Shown: positions 32,893 through 42,466, counted from the first letter of the stretch. The stretch is DNA of 64,000 nt from Thermogemmatispora aurantia (GCF_008974285.1 NZ_BKZV01000006.1:190598-254597), one strand, 5' to 3'. Program-made: numbers and translations. The notes: a model not told the origin generated them from the sequence alone.

Positions 32893-35145
32893 CTATCTGA
32901 GCGTAGCCAGCACGAAGACAACCACGGCAAAAACCGCGATCCCACCGAAAAAGACCGTCATATACGCCTGGACCTTGCCGGTCTCCGCGCGTCGCAGACC
33001 GCTGCCCAGCTCCATGACCAGGCCAGCCACCCCGTTCACAATGCCATCCACCACGAAGCGATCGAAAGCCGCCGCCACATGGCAGAGGCCCAGCACCACG
33101 TAGCGCACAATCCAGTCATAGAGCGTATCCACATAATAGCGGTGCAGCAGCAGACGATGGAAGAAGCGCAACACCGCATTAGCCTCAACCACCTTATGAA
33201 CGCGCTCCCAGCCGACCGCGCAATAGAGCACATAGGCCCAGGCGATGCCCAGCAGCGAGAGCGCCACACCCAGCCAGGTCAGGCCATCGCTAAAGAGCTT
33301 ACCCAGGTCCAGCAGTGGCGCATGGGGGTCCAGATACTGGAAGAAGCCCACCCAGTAACCGGCGAAAATCGAGAAGACCGCCAGAATCACCAGCGGCAGC
33401 GTCATCGTCACCGGCGACTCATGCGGCGTTCCCTCACCCCGGTAAGGTCCGCCCCAGATGCCACCGAGTGCGCCGCCCTTGCCGCCAAAGGCCAGGAAGA
33501 AAGCGCGGAACATATAGAACGCCGTCAGACCTGCCGTCACCAGCGTAATCGCCCAGAGCGCGTAATCGCCGTGCTCGAAGGCCAGCGAAATCAGCGTCTC
33601 CTTGCTATAGAAACCGGAGAGGAAGGGGAAGCCAGAGATCGACAGGCCGGCGATCAACCAGGTCGCTGCCGTAATCGGCATAAAGCGGGCCAGGCCGCCC
33701 ATCAGGCGCATATCCTGCACCTCGCGATGCATCGCGTGATGGAGCGCATGCAGCACGCTACCGGCGCCCAAGAAGAGGAGGGCCTTAAAGAAAGCATGCG
33801 TAAACAGATGGAACATACCGGCGCCCGGGCCGATCTCCGTGCCGGCCACGCCGAGGCCCACGAACATATAGCCGAGCTGGCTGATAGTTGAGAAAGCCAG
33901 CACCCGTTTAAAGTCTGTCTGTGTCAGGCCGATCGTTGCCGCGAAGATGGCCGTGATCCCGCCGATCCAGGCCACCACGCCGAAAGCCTGGGGGCCGGCG
34001 GCGGAGAAGAGAGCGAAGGTGCGCGCCACCATATAGACGCCAGCGGCCACCATCGTCGCCGCGTGGATCAAGGCGCTCACCGGGGTTGGGCCTTCCATTG
34101 CCGATGGCAGCCAGGTATGCAGAGGCACCTGGGCCGATTTCCCGATGGCGCCGCAGAAGACCAGGATCATCGCCAGGGTCAGCAGGGCCTGGTTGCCGGC
34201 GAAGGCCTGCGCCACCCCGTGAGGGCCATTACCGGCCAGCGTCGCGAAATCGAAGGTCCCCGTCGTCGCGAACAGGATCATAATGCCGAGAATAAAGCCC
34301 ACATCACCGATACGGTTCATGACGAAGGCTTGCAGAGCGGCGCTGGCGGGGGCAGGGCGCTCCTCAGCGGGCTTAGCCCGCTTATTGATCCAGAAACCGA
34401 TCAGCAGGTAAGAACTCAAGCCGACCAGCTCCCAGCCGACGAAAATCACCAGGAAATTCGCCGCGAAGACAATGGTCAGCATCGAGAAAGCGAAGAGCGA
34501 CAGATAAGCGAAGAAGCGAGCGTAGCCAGCGGAGCTTGCCATATAGCCCTGGGAGTAGAACTGCACCAGCAGTGAGACGGTTGTCACCACCACCGTCATC
34601 GCCAGGGCCAGATTATCCAGGTGGAAAGCAATGGTATAGGGTTGGAAGGCGACATCGCTGCCCCAGGTATAGGAGAAGAGCGTGATTCCTCCCTCGGGCA
34701 GGCGTGGAGTACCGGGGAGCAGGCCGAGCGAAGCGAAGAGCAACAGCCAGGAATAGAGACAGGCGAAGAGCATCAGAACGATACCTACATAGCCGCTCAA
34801 CCTTGCCCAGGGAGTCAAATACGGCACCGTCGGATCATCATCGTAGGGGTCGCCGTGGTGTTCTTGGTGTTCTGCCTCTCCCCCATGTCCCAGGTGCGCC
34901 GCGCCCTCAGCGGGCCCTGCCGCATGCGCGGCATGCTGCTGCTCAGCATGTCCGCCGGCGCCGCGGGTTGCCTCCCAGGCGGCAAAGGCCGGGTCCGCCT
35001 CGCGCAGGTAGGCCGCGTAGTCCTGCGCCGTCTGCCCATGATGGCGGCTCCACAGATCGGCCATGCGTGTCCCAAAGACGATCACCACGAACGACGCCAG
35101 CGGAGCGGCCAGAATGAGCCAGGCGTACTCATACAGACCGTACAT
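32893..35145 (-). CDS. nuoL: NADH-quinone oxidoreductase subunit L with His-rich insertion
   Basis: Largest antiporter-like subunit of complex I, 750 residues, with the lateral amphipathic helix at the C-terminus. Signature residues: IFVGWELVGLSSYLLIGFW, GKSAQVPLHTWLPSAMEGPTPVSALIHAATMVAAGVYMV, QTDFKRVLAFSTISQLGYM, HAFFKALLFLGAGSVLHA. It is longer than typical NuoL (about 610-660). Part of the excess is an insertion at about residues 58-110 after the first helix, rich in His, Ala and Glu (HAEQQHAAHAAG, HGGEAEHQEHHGDPYDDDP), on the extracytoplasmic or loop side. ATG 35145 lies six bases after the nuoK stop. Confidence 0.96.
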   Translation of the reverse strand: MYGLYEYAWLILAAPLASFVVIVFGTRMADLWSRHHGQTAQDYAAYLREADPAFAAWEATRGAGGHAEQQHAAHAAGPAEGAAHLGHGGEAEHQEHHGDPYDDDPTVPYLTPWARLSGYVGIVLMLFACLYSWLLLFASLGLLPGTPRLPEGGITLFSYTWGSDVAFQPYTIAFHLDNLALAMTVVVTTVSLLVQFYSQGYMASSAGYARFFAYLSLFAFSMLTIVFAANFLVIFVGWELVGLSSYLLIGFWINKRAKPAEERPAPASAALQAFVMNRIGDVGFILGIMILFATTGTFDFATLAGNGPHGVAQAFAGNQALLTLAMILVFCGAIGKSAQVPLHTWLPSAMEGPTPVSALIHAATMVAAGVYMVARTFALFSAAGPQAFGVVAWIGGITAIFAATIGLTQTDFKRVLAFSTISQLGYMFVGLGVAGTEIGPGAGMFHLFTHAFFKALLFLGAGSVLHALHHAMHREVQDMRLMGGLARFMPITAATWLIAGLSISGFPFLSGFYSKETLISLAFEHGDYALWAITLVTAGLTAFYMFRAFFLAFGGKGGALGGIWGGPYRGEGTPHESPVTMTLPLVILAVFSIFAGYWVGFFQYLDPHAPLLDLGKLFSDGLTWLGVALSLLGIAWAYVLYCAVGWERVHKVVEANAVLRFFHRLLLHRYYVDTLYDWIVRYVVLGLCHVAAAFDRFVVDGIVNGVAGLVMELGSGLRRAETGKVQAYMTVFFGGIAVFAVVVFVLATLR

Positions 35146-35151
35146 AGCAAA

Positions 35152-35475
35152 TCACCACTTCAGCATATCGATTTCGCCAACATCCACCGTCTGGCGCTTG
35201 CGATAGATCGCGATAATCATCGCCAGTGCGAGCGCCGCCTCCGCCGCAGCGACAGTAATGATGAAGATGGCGAAGATCTGTCCTGTCAACAGATTCGAGT
35301 AGGGCTTGACGTGGTTAAAGAAAGAGAAAGCGATCAGCGTGATATTGACGGCATTGAGCATAATCTCGATGCTCATCAGAATAGCGATCGCATTGCGCTT
35401 AGTGAGCGCGCCGTAGAGGCCGATACAGAAAAGGACCGCGCCAAGCACCACAAAATGTGTCAGAGTCAGGCCCAT
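35152..35475 (-). CDS. nuoK: NADH-quinone oxidoreductase subunit K
   Basis: Small three-helix membrane subunit of complex I, 107 residues. Conserved sequence: THFVVLGAVLFCIGLYGALTKRNAI, MSIEIMLNAVNITLIAF (catalytically important Glu in the second helix) and AAEAALALAMIIAIYRKRQTV. The ribosome-binding site lies inside the Glu-rich end of nuoJ (GAGGAGGAG before its stop), nine bases before ATG 35475, so translation is coupled to nuoJ. Confidence 0.97.
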   Translation of the reverse strand: MGLTLTHFVVLGAVLFCIGLYGALTKRNAIAILMSIEIMLNAVNITLIAFSFFNHVKPYSNLLTGQIFAIFIITVAAAEAALALAMIIAIYRKRQTVDVGEIDMLKW

Positions 35476-35481
35476 AGCAAC

Positions 35482-36024
35482 TTACTCCTCCTCGCGGCTG
35501 ATCACGATCGCGCCCACGATGGCCACCAGCAGCACCACCGTTGCGATTTCGAACGGCAGCACATAGCTATAGCAGGAGGGGCTATAGAGGAGCTGGCCGA
35601 TCGCAATCACATTATTGGAGGGGAGCGAGCAGACCGTTCCCTGAAGCAACTGGGCGGCGGGAGCTGACTGAGCGAACTGACTGACCGTCGCAGCGAAGAT
35701 GATCCCCAGGCCGACGAGGGCCGAGACCACCAGCGCCACGGCCATCGCCAGCGGGCGAGCGTTGGGATTGGTTACCCGTTGCCCGGCGATGCGTGTCAGC
35801 ATCAGCGCGAACAGGATCAAGATCGTCACCGCGCCGGCGTAGATGAGGATCTGCACGATTGCAATGAACTCGGCATTGAGCAGGAGGAAGATGCCGGAAG
35901 CCATTGCAAAGACCACCACCAGCGCCAGCGCGCTATGCACAATATTCCGCTGGCCCACGACGACCAGCGCCGCAGCAACCAGCACAACGGCGATGATCCA
36001 AAAGATCAGGCTGGCTAAGTCCAT
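35482..36024 (-). CDS. nuoJ: NADH-quinone oxidoreductase subunit J
   Basis: Five-helix membrane subunit of complex I, 180 residues starting at ATG 36024 (GGAGG eleven bases upstream, then a T8 tract). Conserved core: NIVHSALALVVVFAMASGIFLLLNAEFIAIVQILIYAGAVTILILFALML (the pi-bulge helix region), C-terminal helix ending in Glu-rich ISREEE. It is the first gene of the operon: nothing of nuoA-nuoI lies upstream, where a 600-base gap and a divergent gene follow. Confidence 0.96.
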   Translation of the reverse strand: MDLASLIFWIIAVVLVAAALVVVGQRNIVHSALALVVVFAMASGIFLLLNAEFIAIVQILIYAGAVTILILFALMLTRIAGQRVTNPNARPLAMAVALVVSALVGLGIIFAATVSQFAQSAPAAQLLQGTVCSLPSNNVIAIGQLLYSPSCYSYVLPFEIATVVLLVAIVGAIVISREEE

Positions 36025-36634
36025 AAAAAAAATGTCCTCCATCGAGCGGGCACTGAGAGCACCGTCCAGGCAAGCCTTGTCCTCACTGACCAGGTCTGCC
36101 AGCAGGCCGGCCAGAGTGCGGGAGAGAGGGGCGAAGCGGAGACAGCACGATGCTCGGCGCGAAGGCATCAATCAAGTCAAGAGCAGGTTCGTGTGAAACG
36201 AGCCAGTGGCCTCTCTATCGCCCTGCATACTCCCTCCCTCCCATTGTAGCAGGGTAGACCGGCATTGAAGCGGTGGATCTATCTGCCCTGTTCTTGTCTC
36301 GTTTCTTGCGTGCGTGCGTATGTGCGACGTGAGCAACTCCTCGCTGTTTCCCGTCAGATTCTAACAAAAGCCTGACGAGGTGACAAGGGCAGAAACCTTC
36401 CTGGTCCTGACTCGCCCGGCCTGGGTTGGGAGCGAGCTTGTTCCAGGCAGGACTCTCCTAAAATCGGGAGCGGTGTGGAGAAAGCGGCGAGCGAGTGCGT
36501 GCTTTCCAATGAATTCTGACGGCGATGGGGCCAATTCAGCTACGCGCCGCCCATTGGCTATGCTATAATCTTTTGGTGGTCATTTCTCTCGCAAGAAATA
36601 ATCTGTGCAATAACACACGGCAAGGCACCTGTCC
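36025..36634. other. Divergent intergenic region (nuoJ / pseudokinase) with extended -10 promoter
   Basis: About 610 bases without a gene. On the plus strand TGC-TATAAT (36561-36569) is a clear extended -10 promoter for the gene at 36635. The nuo promoter must lie on the minus strand in this gap, but I cannot identify it with confidence. The region 36300-36330 has a GTGCGTGCG-type short repeat. Confidence 0.5.
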
Positions 36635-38647
36635 ATGAGCATGACACAGACGACCAGCAGGCGGGATTCTCCCGAAACGCAGCGCTGTCCCCAGTGTAAC
36701 GCTGTTGTGCCGCCCCACGCGGCTTTCTGTGGCGCCTGCGGAAGGCGCATTGAGGGAGCAGCCTCACCCCGCCCGGAGGAGGCCGAGGCCGAGTTTCGCC
36801 AACGCTATCGCATTACCTCGCTGGTGCGCCGCCGTCCCTACATCAGCCTATTCTTGGCTACCGATGCCAGTACGCAGCAGACGGTGATCATCAGCGATGT
36901 TGATATCAGTACGCTGGATGACGAGGCCCGCCAGCGCGCGGCGCAGCTTGTCAGGCGCGAGTACGACCTGCTGCGTCGTCATGCCATCCCTCATCTGACG
37001 CCGATACTGCGGCAAGTATACGATCAGGGCCATATCTACGTGATTGCCGGCAATCCCTTCGCTCAGACGCGAGAGGCTGGCAATGACGGGGCCGCTGTTC
37101 AGGCTCAGGGTGAGGGCAAGCTGGCCAGCGCTGAGGAAGACGGGCGGCTCTATACGCTGGAAAGCGTTCTGCAGAGTGGGATCGGGCTGCCTGATGAACA
37201 GGTGGCTGTGCAGTGGATTCAGGAGCTGTGCGAGACGGTGGATCGTCTCCACGGCCATCAGATCGTGATCGGTGAGCTAGATCCCCAGGCCCTGGTCCTG
37301 AGCAGCCTGGATTACCGCGGTCATCCGGCCCTATTGCTCTGCTGGCTCCCGGTTTATATTCGTACCCTCTTGCCGGTTTTGACTGGGGCGACGCGTCCCT
37401 TCAAGCCCGGCCCCTTCACGGCTCCCGAAGTCCAACAGGGCAAGGTTGAAGCCCGCTCCGACGTCTACAGCCTGGGGGCCTTGCTCTATCTCTTACTGAC
37501 TGGCACCCCGCCCGCCGCGCCGGCGCCACACTTGCGCTCACCGCGCGAGCTGAATCCGCGGGTGAAGCCGGAGATTGAGGCAGTAGTCATGCGGGCCCTC
37601 TCCTTCGAGCGCTCCGAGCGTTTCCAGAGCGCCGCCTCCCTGGCCGAATCGCTGGCCAACCCCTACATCAGCACGCAGGTGGCGCGCTATCCGCGTCCGG
37701 CAACGACTGCCTCGCTGGGGGAGCGGGCTGCCGGTCATGATAGGCAGGATGGTACTGGCGAGCGCGGTAGAAGGCGCTCCGGCTGGCTCACCGGTCGCAC
37801 TGGGCCAATCGCTGACGCCAGCCAGAATCAGCAAGCGCCTGTCGCCAGCGTGGCCTCTGCCGCCAGCGAAGCGGAGGGGAGGAATGGAGATGCCGGCGCT
37901 ACCGCAACCAGGGACCAGGCCCGGCCAGCAGTGCCGTCGCAGGAAGAGGATATCGCCGCCCTGCCCACCTATATCCTGGCCCGCCGCCGCTCCGAGTTGG
38001 AGGAAATCGGTGAAGTGGCGCGGCGCTTAACGCAGCAGCTGCAGAAGCGCATTACAGGCATCTTGCCGGCCCTGCAAGGCAAACTCTTGCCTGCTGCCAA
38101 ATCGGAGAGCACTGCCCTGGTGAAGGCCAGCCCAACCGAGGGCCTGCAAGAGCGCTCATTGCTGCGTCAGATCCAACGCTTCATTGTCGGTGAGCAACAG
38201 CGCGGCAGCGCAGCCGCTGCCATTATCGAGGCCCCCCTGCGTCTGCAACCTGGTCAGCGCTTTGCCATTCGGGTACGACTGATGGGGAGAGACCGCGCGC
38301 TGCCACCGCCTGGCTCACGGGCTGGCAGCCGGCCCGTGGGCTTGAGCGCCCTCACGCATGGCGAGCGCGTCCATATCGAGGTTCGTTCAGCCATCTACCA
38401 GCGCTACGCCTTCGTTGTGCAGCGAGCGGTCATCATGGTACCAGCCCGAGGCTATGTGGCCGAAGTGACTATCCCCATGCCGCCGCCGCTGAAAGGGCGA
38501 GGGGGACGTCGTGAGCGCCTGCACCTCGTCTTTACCGACGAGCACCGGCGTCCGCTCTACGAAAAGCCCTTTGCCCTTGAAATCCTGGTGTCGCCGCTGG
38601 TGCGTCCCGGTCAGGAGGGCCTGCAGGCCCTGCCTATTCCCTACTAA
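36635..38647 (+). CDS. Zinc-ribbon protein with kinase-like (pseudokinase) domain
   Basis: 670 residues. Zinc ribbon with C18, C21, C32, C35. A Ser/Thr-kinase-like fold spans about 54-345: N-lobe without a glycine loop and with TVIISDVDI where VAIK is expected; no HRD (LHGHQIVIGELDPQALVLSS in its place) and no DFG (HPALLLCWLP). The C-lobe keeps TAPEVQQGKVEARSDVYSLGALLYLLLTG and ALSFERSERFQSAASLAESL. It therefore folds as a kinase but should not phosphorylate. A disordered basic/Ala-rich stretch (345-480) joins a beta-rich C-terminal domain (about 520-660) of unknown type. There is no membrane helix. Transcribed from an extended -10 promoter 65 bases upstream. Likely a scaffold or ligand sensor. 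Confidence 0.78.
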   Translation: MSMTQTTSRRDSPETQRCPQCNAVVPPHAAFCGACGRRIEGAASPRPEEAEAEFRQRYRITSLVRRRPYISLFLATDASTQQTVIISDVDISTLDDEARQRAAQLVRREYDLLRRHAIPHLTPILRQVYDQGHIYVIAGNPFAQTREAGNDGAAVQAQGEGKLASAEEDGRLYTLESVLQSGIGLPDEQVAVQWIQELCETVDRLHGHQIVIGELDPQALVLSSLDYRGHPALLLCWLPVYIRTLLPVLTGATRPFKPGPFTAPEVQQGKVEARSDVYSLGALLYLLLTGTPPAAPAPHLRSPRELNPRVKPEIEAVVMRALSFERSERFQSAASLAESLANPYISTQVARYPRPATTASLGERAAGHDRQDGTGERGRRRSGWLTGRTGPIADASQNQQAPVASVASAASEAEGRNGDAGATATRDQARPAVPSQEEDIAALPTYILARRRSELEEIGEVARRLTQQLQKRITGILPALQGKLLPAAKSESTALVKASPTEGLQERSLLRQIQRFIVGEQQRGSAAAAIIEAPLRLQPGQRFAIRVRLMGRDRALPPPGSRAGSRPVGLSALTHGERVHIEVRSAIYQRYAFVVQRAVIMVPARGYVAEVTIPMPPPLKGRGGRRERLHLVFTDEHRRPLYEKPFALEILVSPLVRPGQEGLQALPIPY

Positions 38648-38771
38648 ACTGACTACAACTAACTAGACGGCCCCTGGCTGGCCATCCGGGCGCTGCCGTG
38701 CCGCAGTCGCTTCCCAGCCCGACCGGGCTGCCGCCACATCACTCCTCGCAGAAGGGGAGGACTCAGGCAGC

Positions 38772-38797
38772 AACGAGGAGCGCCGTTGCTCCTCGTT
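38772..38797 (+). terminator. Hairpin after the pseudokinase gene
   Basis: Perfect 10-bp stem AACGAGGAGC (38772-38781) / GCTCCTCGTT (38788-38797) with loop GCCGTT, then CGCTATCTTGTCTCTC; the T-tract is weak. It lies between convergent genes. Confidence 0.55.
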
Positions 38798-38899
38798 CGC
38801 TATCTTGTCTCTCTGGCCTGGCCAGGTTGCCTCTGGCTTCTCCTCTCTTCCCCCTTGTCTTCCCCCTTTGGCTGCATCCAGCCGCTAACTGAGCGTGCT

Positions 38900-40288
38900 T
38901 CAAGCGCCGAAGAGAAAGACGGTACCACCCATAATAGCGTAGAGCAGGATTAACAACAGCCCTTCCAGCCAGACCAGCTCACCATCGTGCGTGATCTCGC
39001 TAAAGAGGAAGGCTCCCAGAGCCAAAACTGCGATCTCTACAATGCTGAAGACCAGGTCCAGGCGCTGAGGCGCCAGCAGGCTGCACAGCACCAGAATCGG
39101 TGCCACCAGCAGTGCGATCTGGATAGACGAGCCGGCAGAGGCGGCCAATACCATGCCCATCCGCTTATCCAGCGCCATATTGATGGTGTTGAAATATTCG
39201 GGCAGACCGCCAATGAGCGGGAGGAAGACCAGGCCGACAAAGGCCGGATTCCAGCCAAGCAGCTGCGTAAACGGCTCAATGGAGGCGACCAGGATGTCCG
39301 AGACCACGGCCACGCCGGCGGTAGCGGCGGCCAGCAGGAGCAAAGCCAGCCAGAGATTAGGCTTTTTCTCCTCCGCGGCCTCTGCGGTAGACCCAGGCTT
39401 CGGCTCTCCCTGACCACGCGGGGCCTGCCCGCCGGTCGGGACGGCCTCCGGCTGCCGCTGCTCGCCAGGTGTGCCGCTGGCGCTCGGCGTGGCCGGCGGC
39501 ACACCGGTGGAAGCGACCCCAGGAGCCTCCACTCGCTCTGCAGAGACCATCGCCTGCAGGGTGCGGTCCAGCTCGCGCAGCACGCCGCTCTTGTTCGGCA
39601 GATTGCTATGGATCAGGCGCTGACGGTAGCTGAGCAAACGTAAGATGGCCGCCTCGGAGCGCGCCCCTAAGACCGGCTCAAAGCTATCGCTGCTTACCTC
39701 CTCTCCCTCCGCAGGGTGATCGCGCCAGCGGAAGACACTGAAGAGAAGGGAGGCGAGATAGCCGAGGAGAAGCAAAACGGCAATAAAGTCGGAGAGCTGG
39801 ATGCCGCGCTCGACAATATGGCTCTGACCAGCGCGCGAGGCCAACAGCTCGGCAACCGCCGGCAGCAAGAGGCCCGCGATGCAGAGCGCTAGTAATGATG
39901 CATACTGGCTGGCCGGGCGCGTCTCAAAGCGCAGCCGCCCATGCTTAAGGCCGCCGACCATCGTGGCCACGCCAAGCACCAGGAGGATATTGCCCAGAAT
40001 AGAGCCGATGATCGAAGCGCGCACCACATCCACCAGTCCTTCGCTTAGAGCAAAGAGGCCGATAATCAGCTCGGTCACATTTCCAAAGGTCGCAAACAGT
40101 AAACCCCCGATGCGCTCGCCTGTATGCTCAGCCACGGCCTCGACAGCTCGCCCAATCAGCGCCGCCAGCGGTAGAATACCCAAGGCGGCGCACCCAAAGC
40201 GCAGCAGTGGAGGAATCTCTACCCGTAGCCACTCCAGGGCTACGGCCAGAACCGCGAAGAGCAAGAGGCTATAGAACCAGCGCGACAT
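38900..40288 (-). CDS. Calcium/proton antiporter (CaCA superfamily, Cax/ChaA-like)
   Basis: Cation/H+ exchanger of the cytoplasmic membrane, 462 residues, about 11 helices in two inverted repeats. Repeat one carries GLLFATFGNVTELIIGLFAL (alpha-1, catalytic Glu). Repeat two has NPAFVGLVFLPLIGGLPEYF in the equivalent position, with a Glu but not the usual GNxxEH sequence. The central cytoplasmic loop (about 205-310) is unusually long, Pro/Gly/Glu-rich and probably disordered. GTG/ATG choice: ATG 40288 has GGAAGGAG five bases upstream. Cax proteins export Ca2+ and sometimes Mn2+ or Na+. No partner genes. Confidence 0.87.
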   Translation of the reverse strand: MSRWFYSLLLFAVLAVALEWLRVEIPPLLRFGCAALGILPLAALIGRAVEAVAEHTGERIGGLLFATFGNVTELIIGLFALSEGLVDVVRASIIGSILGNILLVLGVATMVGGLKHGRLRFETRPASQYASLLALCIAGLLLPAVAELLASRAGQSHIVERGIQLSDFIAVLLLLGYLASLLFSVFRWRDHPAEGEEVSSDSFEPVLGARSEAAILRLLSYRQRLIHSNLPNKSGVLRELDRTLQAMVSAERVEAPGVASTGVPPATPSASGTPGEQRQPEAVPTGGQAPRGQGEPKPGSTAEAAEEKKPNLWLALLLLAAATAGVAVVSDILVASIEPFTQLLGWNPAFVGLVFLPLIGGLPEYFNTINMALDKRMGMVLAASAGSSIQIALLVAPILVLCSLLAPQRLDLVFSIVEIAVLALGAFLFSEITHDGELVWLEGLLLILLYAIMGGTVFLFGA

Positions 40289-40743
40289 AAGCACTCCTTC
40301 CCATACAGCTCACCGGGGCCGCTCCTCATGCGTGGCCCCGCGGGTCAGGCGAGAGCCTGCACAAGCAGCCCCAGTCTCCCAGTAGTTAAGCGTATTTTCT
40401 CCAACCCTGTCTACCGTAATCCTGCGGAAGATGCCAGATTGCTGCTCATCATTAGGTGCGGCACCTATGCTGAAAAAGAGAACCTCAGCCACTGAGTTCA
40501 GGCCAGCGAGCCAGGGCCAGCCCGCTCAGAAGCGCGCGAGGGGCGCGATCGTGGACCGGAACCGGCCCGGGAGGGATACCGTCAGTCAGCCTTGACCAGC
40601 CACCCATGAACGCTAGCCAGGGTGACGAGGACCAGCCTGGTACTAACATCCCTGGATGGAAACGAGGCTGTTACTTTGTCGATCTCTCACTCGCTTGTGC
40701 CAATGTAACAATTTTGATTGGCCATTGTAGGCACGGAGAACGC
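40289..40743. other. Divergent intergenic region (antiporter / GtrA)
   Basis: About 450 bases. Small frames on either strand lack ribosome-binding sites. GGAGAAC sits just before the GtrA start at 40744. I see no clear promoter hexamers or riboswitch. Confidence 0.35.
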
Positions 40744-41382
40744 ATGAAGAATACTATCACGCAAGATCGTCAGGATGACCTACTGGATCTGATTGCTCTG
40801 GTTGAACACAGCACACAGCCACAGCCGGCAGTCTCAGCCAGTGGGGCTGGTGGGGCCGCCGCTCAAGGCTCGGCTCCCGGCCTGCCGAGCTATCAGCCAA
40901 CCTCGCTGGCGCTGGTGAACCGCTTCCTTGCCCTCGTCGATGACCTCACTGGCGGCAAGGCTGGCTGGTTTCAGCGGCTCTTCACTTACCTTTTCATCGG
41001 TGGTGCAGCTGCTGTCGTCAATATGCTTGTTTTCTATATTATGTTCTATCGTATGTCTATACCGGTCAATAGTACGCTGCACAATGCCATTGCTAATATT
41101 ACTGCCGCTGAAATCTCAATCATTGCCAATTTCCTGGCTAACGATTACTTTACCTTCCGTCATCTTCCTGGCCATCAGCGCTCGTGGGGGCAGCGCTGCC
41201 TGCGCTTTCACCTCACGGCCATTGTCGGCAGCCTGTTGAATTTCTGCATCGAGCTAGGTCTGACCAACCTGGCGCATGTGCCGGCGCTCCTGTCGCAGGC
41301 CATCGCTATTTTCCTGGTCCTGATTTACAATTTCTCCTTCCATCACATCTTTACCTACGGAGGAATGAGTGCGGCCCACTGA
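40744..41382 (+). CDS. GtrA family membrane protein
   Basis: Four-helix flippase-like protein of 212 residues. The GtrA domain is at about 80-208: FTYLFIGGAAAVVNMLVFYIM, AAEISIIANFLANDYFTFR (the conserved N-F-x-x-N-D-x-x-T-F signature), FHLTAIVGSLLNFCIELGL and FLVLIYNFSFHHIFTY. The family moves polyprenyl-linked sugars or helps cell-wall glycosylation. ATG 40744 (GGAGAACGC upstream) is preferred to a longer frame from 40606. The N-terminal 75 residues are hydrophilic and unconserved. There is no adjacent glycosyltransferase. Confidence 0.87.
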   Translation: MKNTITQDRQDDLLDLIALVEHSTQPQPAVSASGAGGAAAQGSAPGLPSYQPTSLALVNRFLALVDDLTGGKAGWFQRLFTYLFIGGAAAVVNMLVFYIMFYRMSIPVNSTLHNAIANITAAEISIIANFLANDYFTFRHLPGHQRSWGQRCLRFHLTAIVGSLLNFCIELGLTNLAHVPALLSQAIAIFLVLIYNFSFHHIFTYGGMSAAH

Positions 41383-41548
41383 GACCGCGGTCTGTTAGTC
41401 TGGAACGGCGCAACCAGAGAGCACTGGGGGTGGGGACGAGCGCGGAGCGGGGGGAAGGAAGGAAGGCGGCATTGGCAGACAGGTCAGCAATTGATCTGCC
41501 GGGCTGGAGACTGACCGAACTGGACTGAGCTGAGAGTGAGCACGAGCC

Positions 41549-42343
41549 ATGAGCAGCAAGGGAGTGACCTATCGCCTGAAGTCGCACGCTGAGATTGAGG
41601 CCATGCGGGCGGCAGGAGAAATTGTCTGGCGGGCTCATCAGGTGGCGGCCTCGCTGGTCAAGCCGGGGGTGAGCACTGCCGAGATCAACGAGGCCGTCGA
41701 AACGTTTCTGGCCGAGCAGGGGGCGGCTCCGCTTTTCAAAGGGGTCCCCGGTCCGGTGCCTTATCCTGCAGCTACCTGTATCTCACTCAATGAGCAAATC
41801 GTGCACGGCATTCCTGGCAAGCGGCGCCTCCAAGAAGGGGATCTAGTAAGCATCGACATCGGCTGTCGTCTCGATGGCTGGTGCGGTGACGCTGCAGTAA
41901 CCCATGCCGTGGGACGGATTGATGATCGGGCCAGGCGTTTGCTCCAGGTGACTGAGGGCGCCCTTCATCTGGCCATTGAGCTGCTTGGGCGCAAATCGCG
42001 CTGGGCCGAGGTAGCCCAGGTCATGGAGCGAACCATTCGTCAGGCTGGCTTTACCGTTTTTGAGCAGCTGGTCGGGCACGGTATTGGACGGGAGATGTGG
42101 GAACCGCCGCAGGTGCCAAATTTTTATCGTCGCGGGATGGATTTCCCCCTCCAGCCTGGCCTGGTCATTGCCGTAGAGCCAATGGTGGGTATGGGGAGCA
42201 AAGAGATTCGTATCCTTCCCGACCACTGGACCATTGTGACCGCCGACGGCTCGCTCAGCGCCCATTTCGAGCATACCATTGCCCTGACCGAGGATGGCCC
42301 CCAGGTGCTGACGACCGGTAGTGGCGGCCTCGTTTGGGGCTGA
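41549..42343 (+). CDS. map: Methionine aminopeptidase, type I
   Basis: Removes N-terminal methionine from nascent proteins; cytosolic dimetal enzyme of the pita-bread fold, 264 residues. Metal ligands in order: Asp in VSIDIGC, Asp in WCGDAAVT, His in LVGHGIG, Glu in IAVEPM, Glu in AHFEHTI; substrate His in QIVHGIPG. There is no N-terminal SH3/zinc extension, hence type Ia. ATG 41549 has only a weak purine-rich site in front. It stands outside the usual ribosomal-protein cluster, so it may be a second copy (inference). Confidence 0.95.
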   Translation: MSSKGVTYRLKSHAEIEAMRAAGEIVWRAHQVAASLVKPGVSTAEINEAVETFLAEQGAAPLFKGVPGPVPYPAATCISLNEQIVHGIPGKRRLQEGDLVSIDIGCRLDGWCGDAAVTHAVGRIDDRARRLLQVTEGALHLAIELLGRKSRWAEVAQVMERTIRQAGFTVFEQLVGHGIGREMWEPPQVPNFYRRGMDFPLQPGLVIAVEPMVGMGSKEIRILPDHWTIVTADGSLSAHFEHTIALTEDGPQVLTTGSGGLVWG

Positions 42344-42466
42344 TTGCCCCAATGGGCCAGCTCTCTCTTCTACACAGTGAAAGCAAACGATACCTTGCGA
42401 AAGCAGTTCATGGGCTATGGACCCGTCGCCTGTTGGCGAGCAAGCGCGACAAGGAAGGTCTGCCTG

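Noticed and set aside
31666..33891. 741-codon open frame on the plus strand
   Set aside because: Antisense to nuoM and nuoL; product is extremely Gln/His/Arg-rich, the usual shadow of hydrophobic membrane-protein codons.
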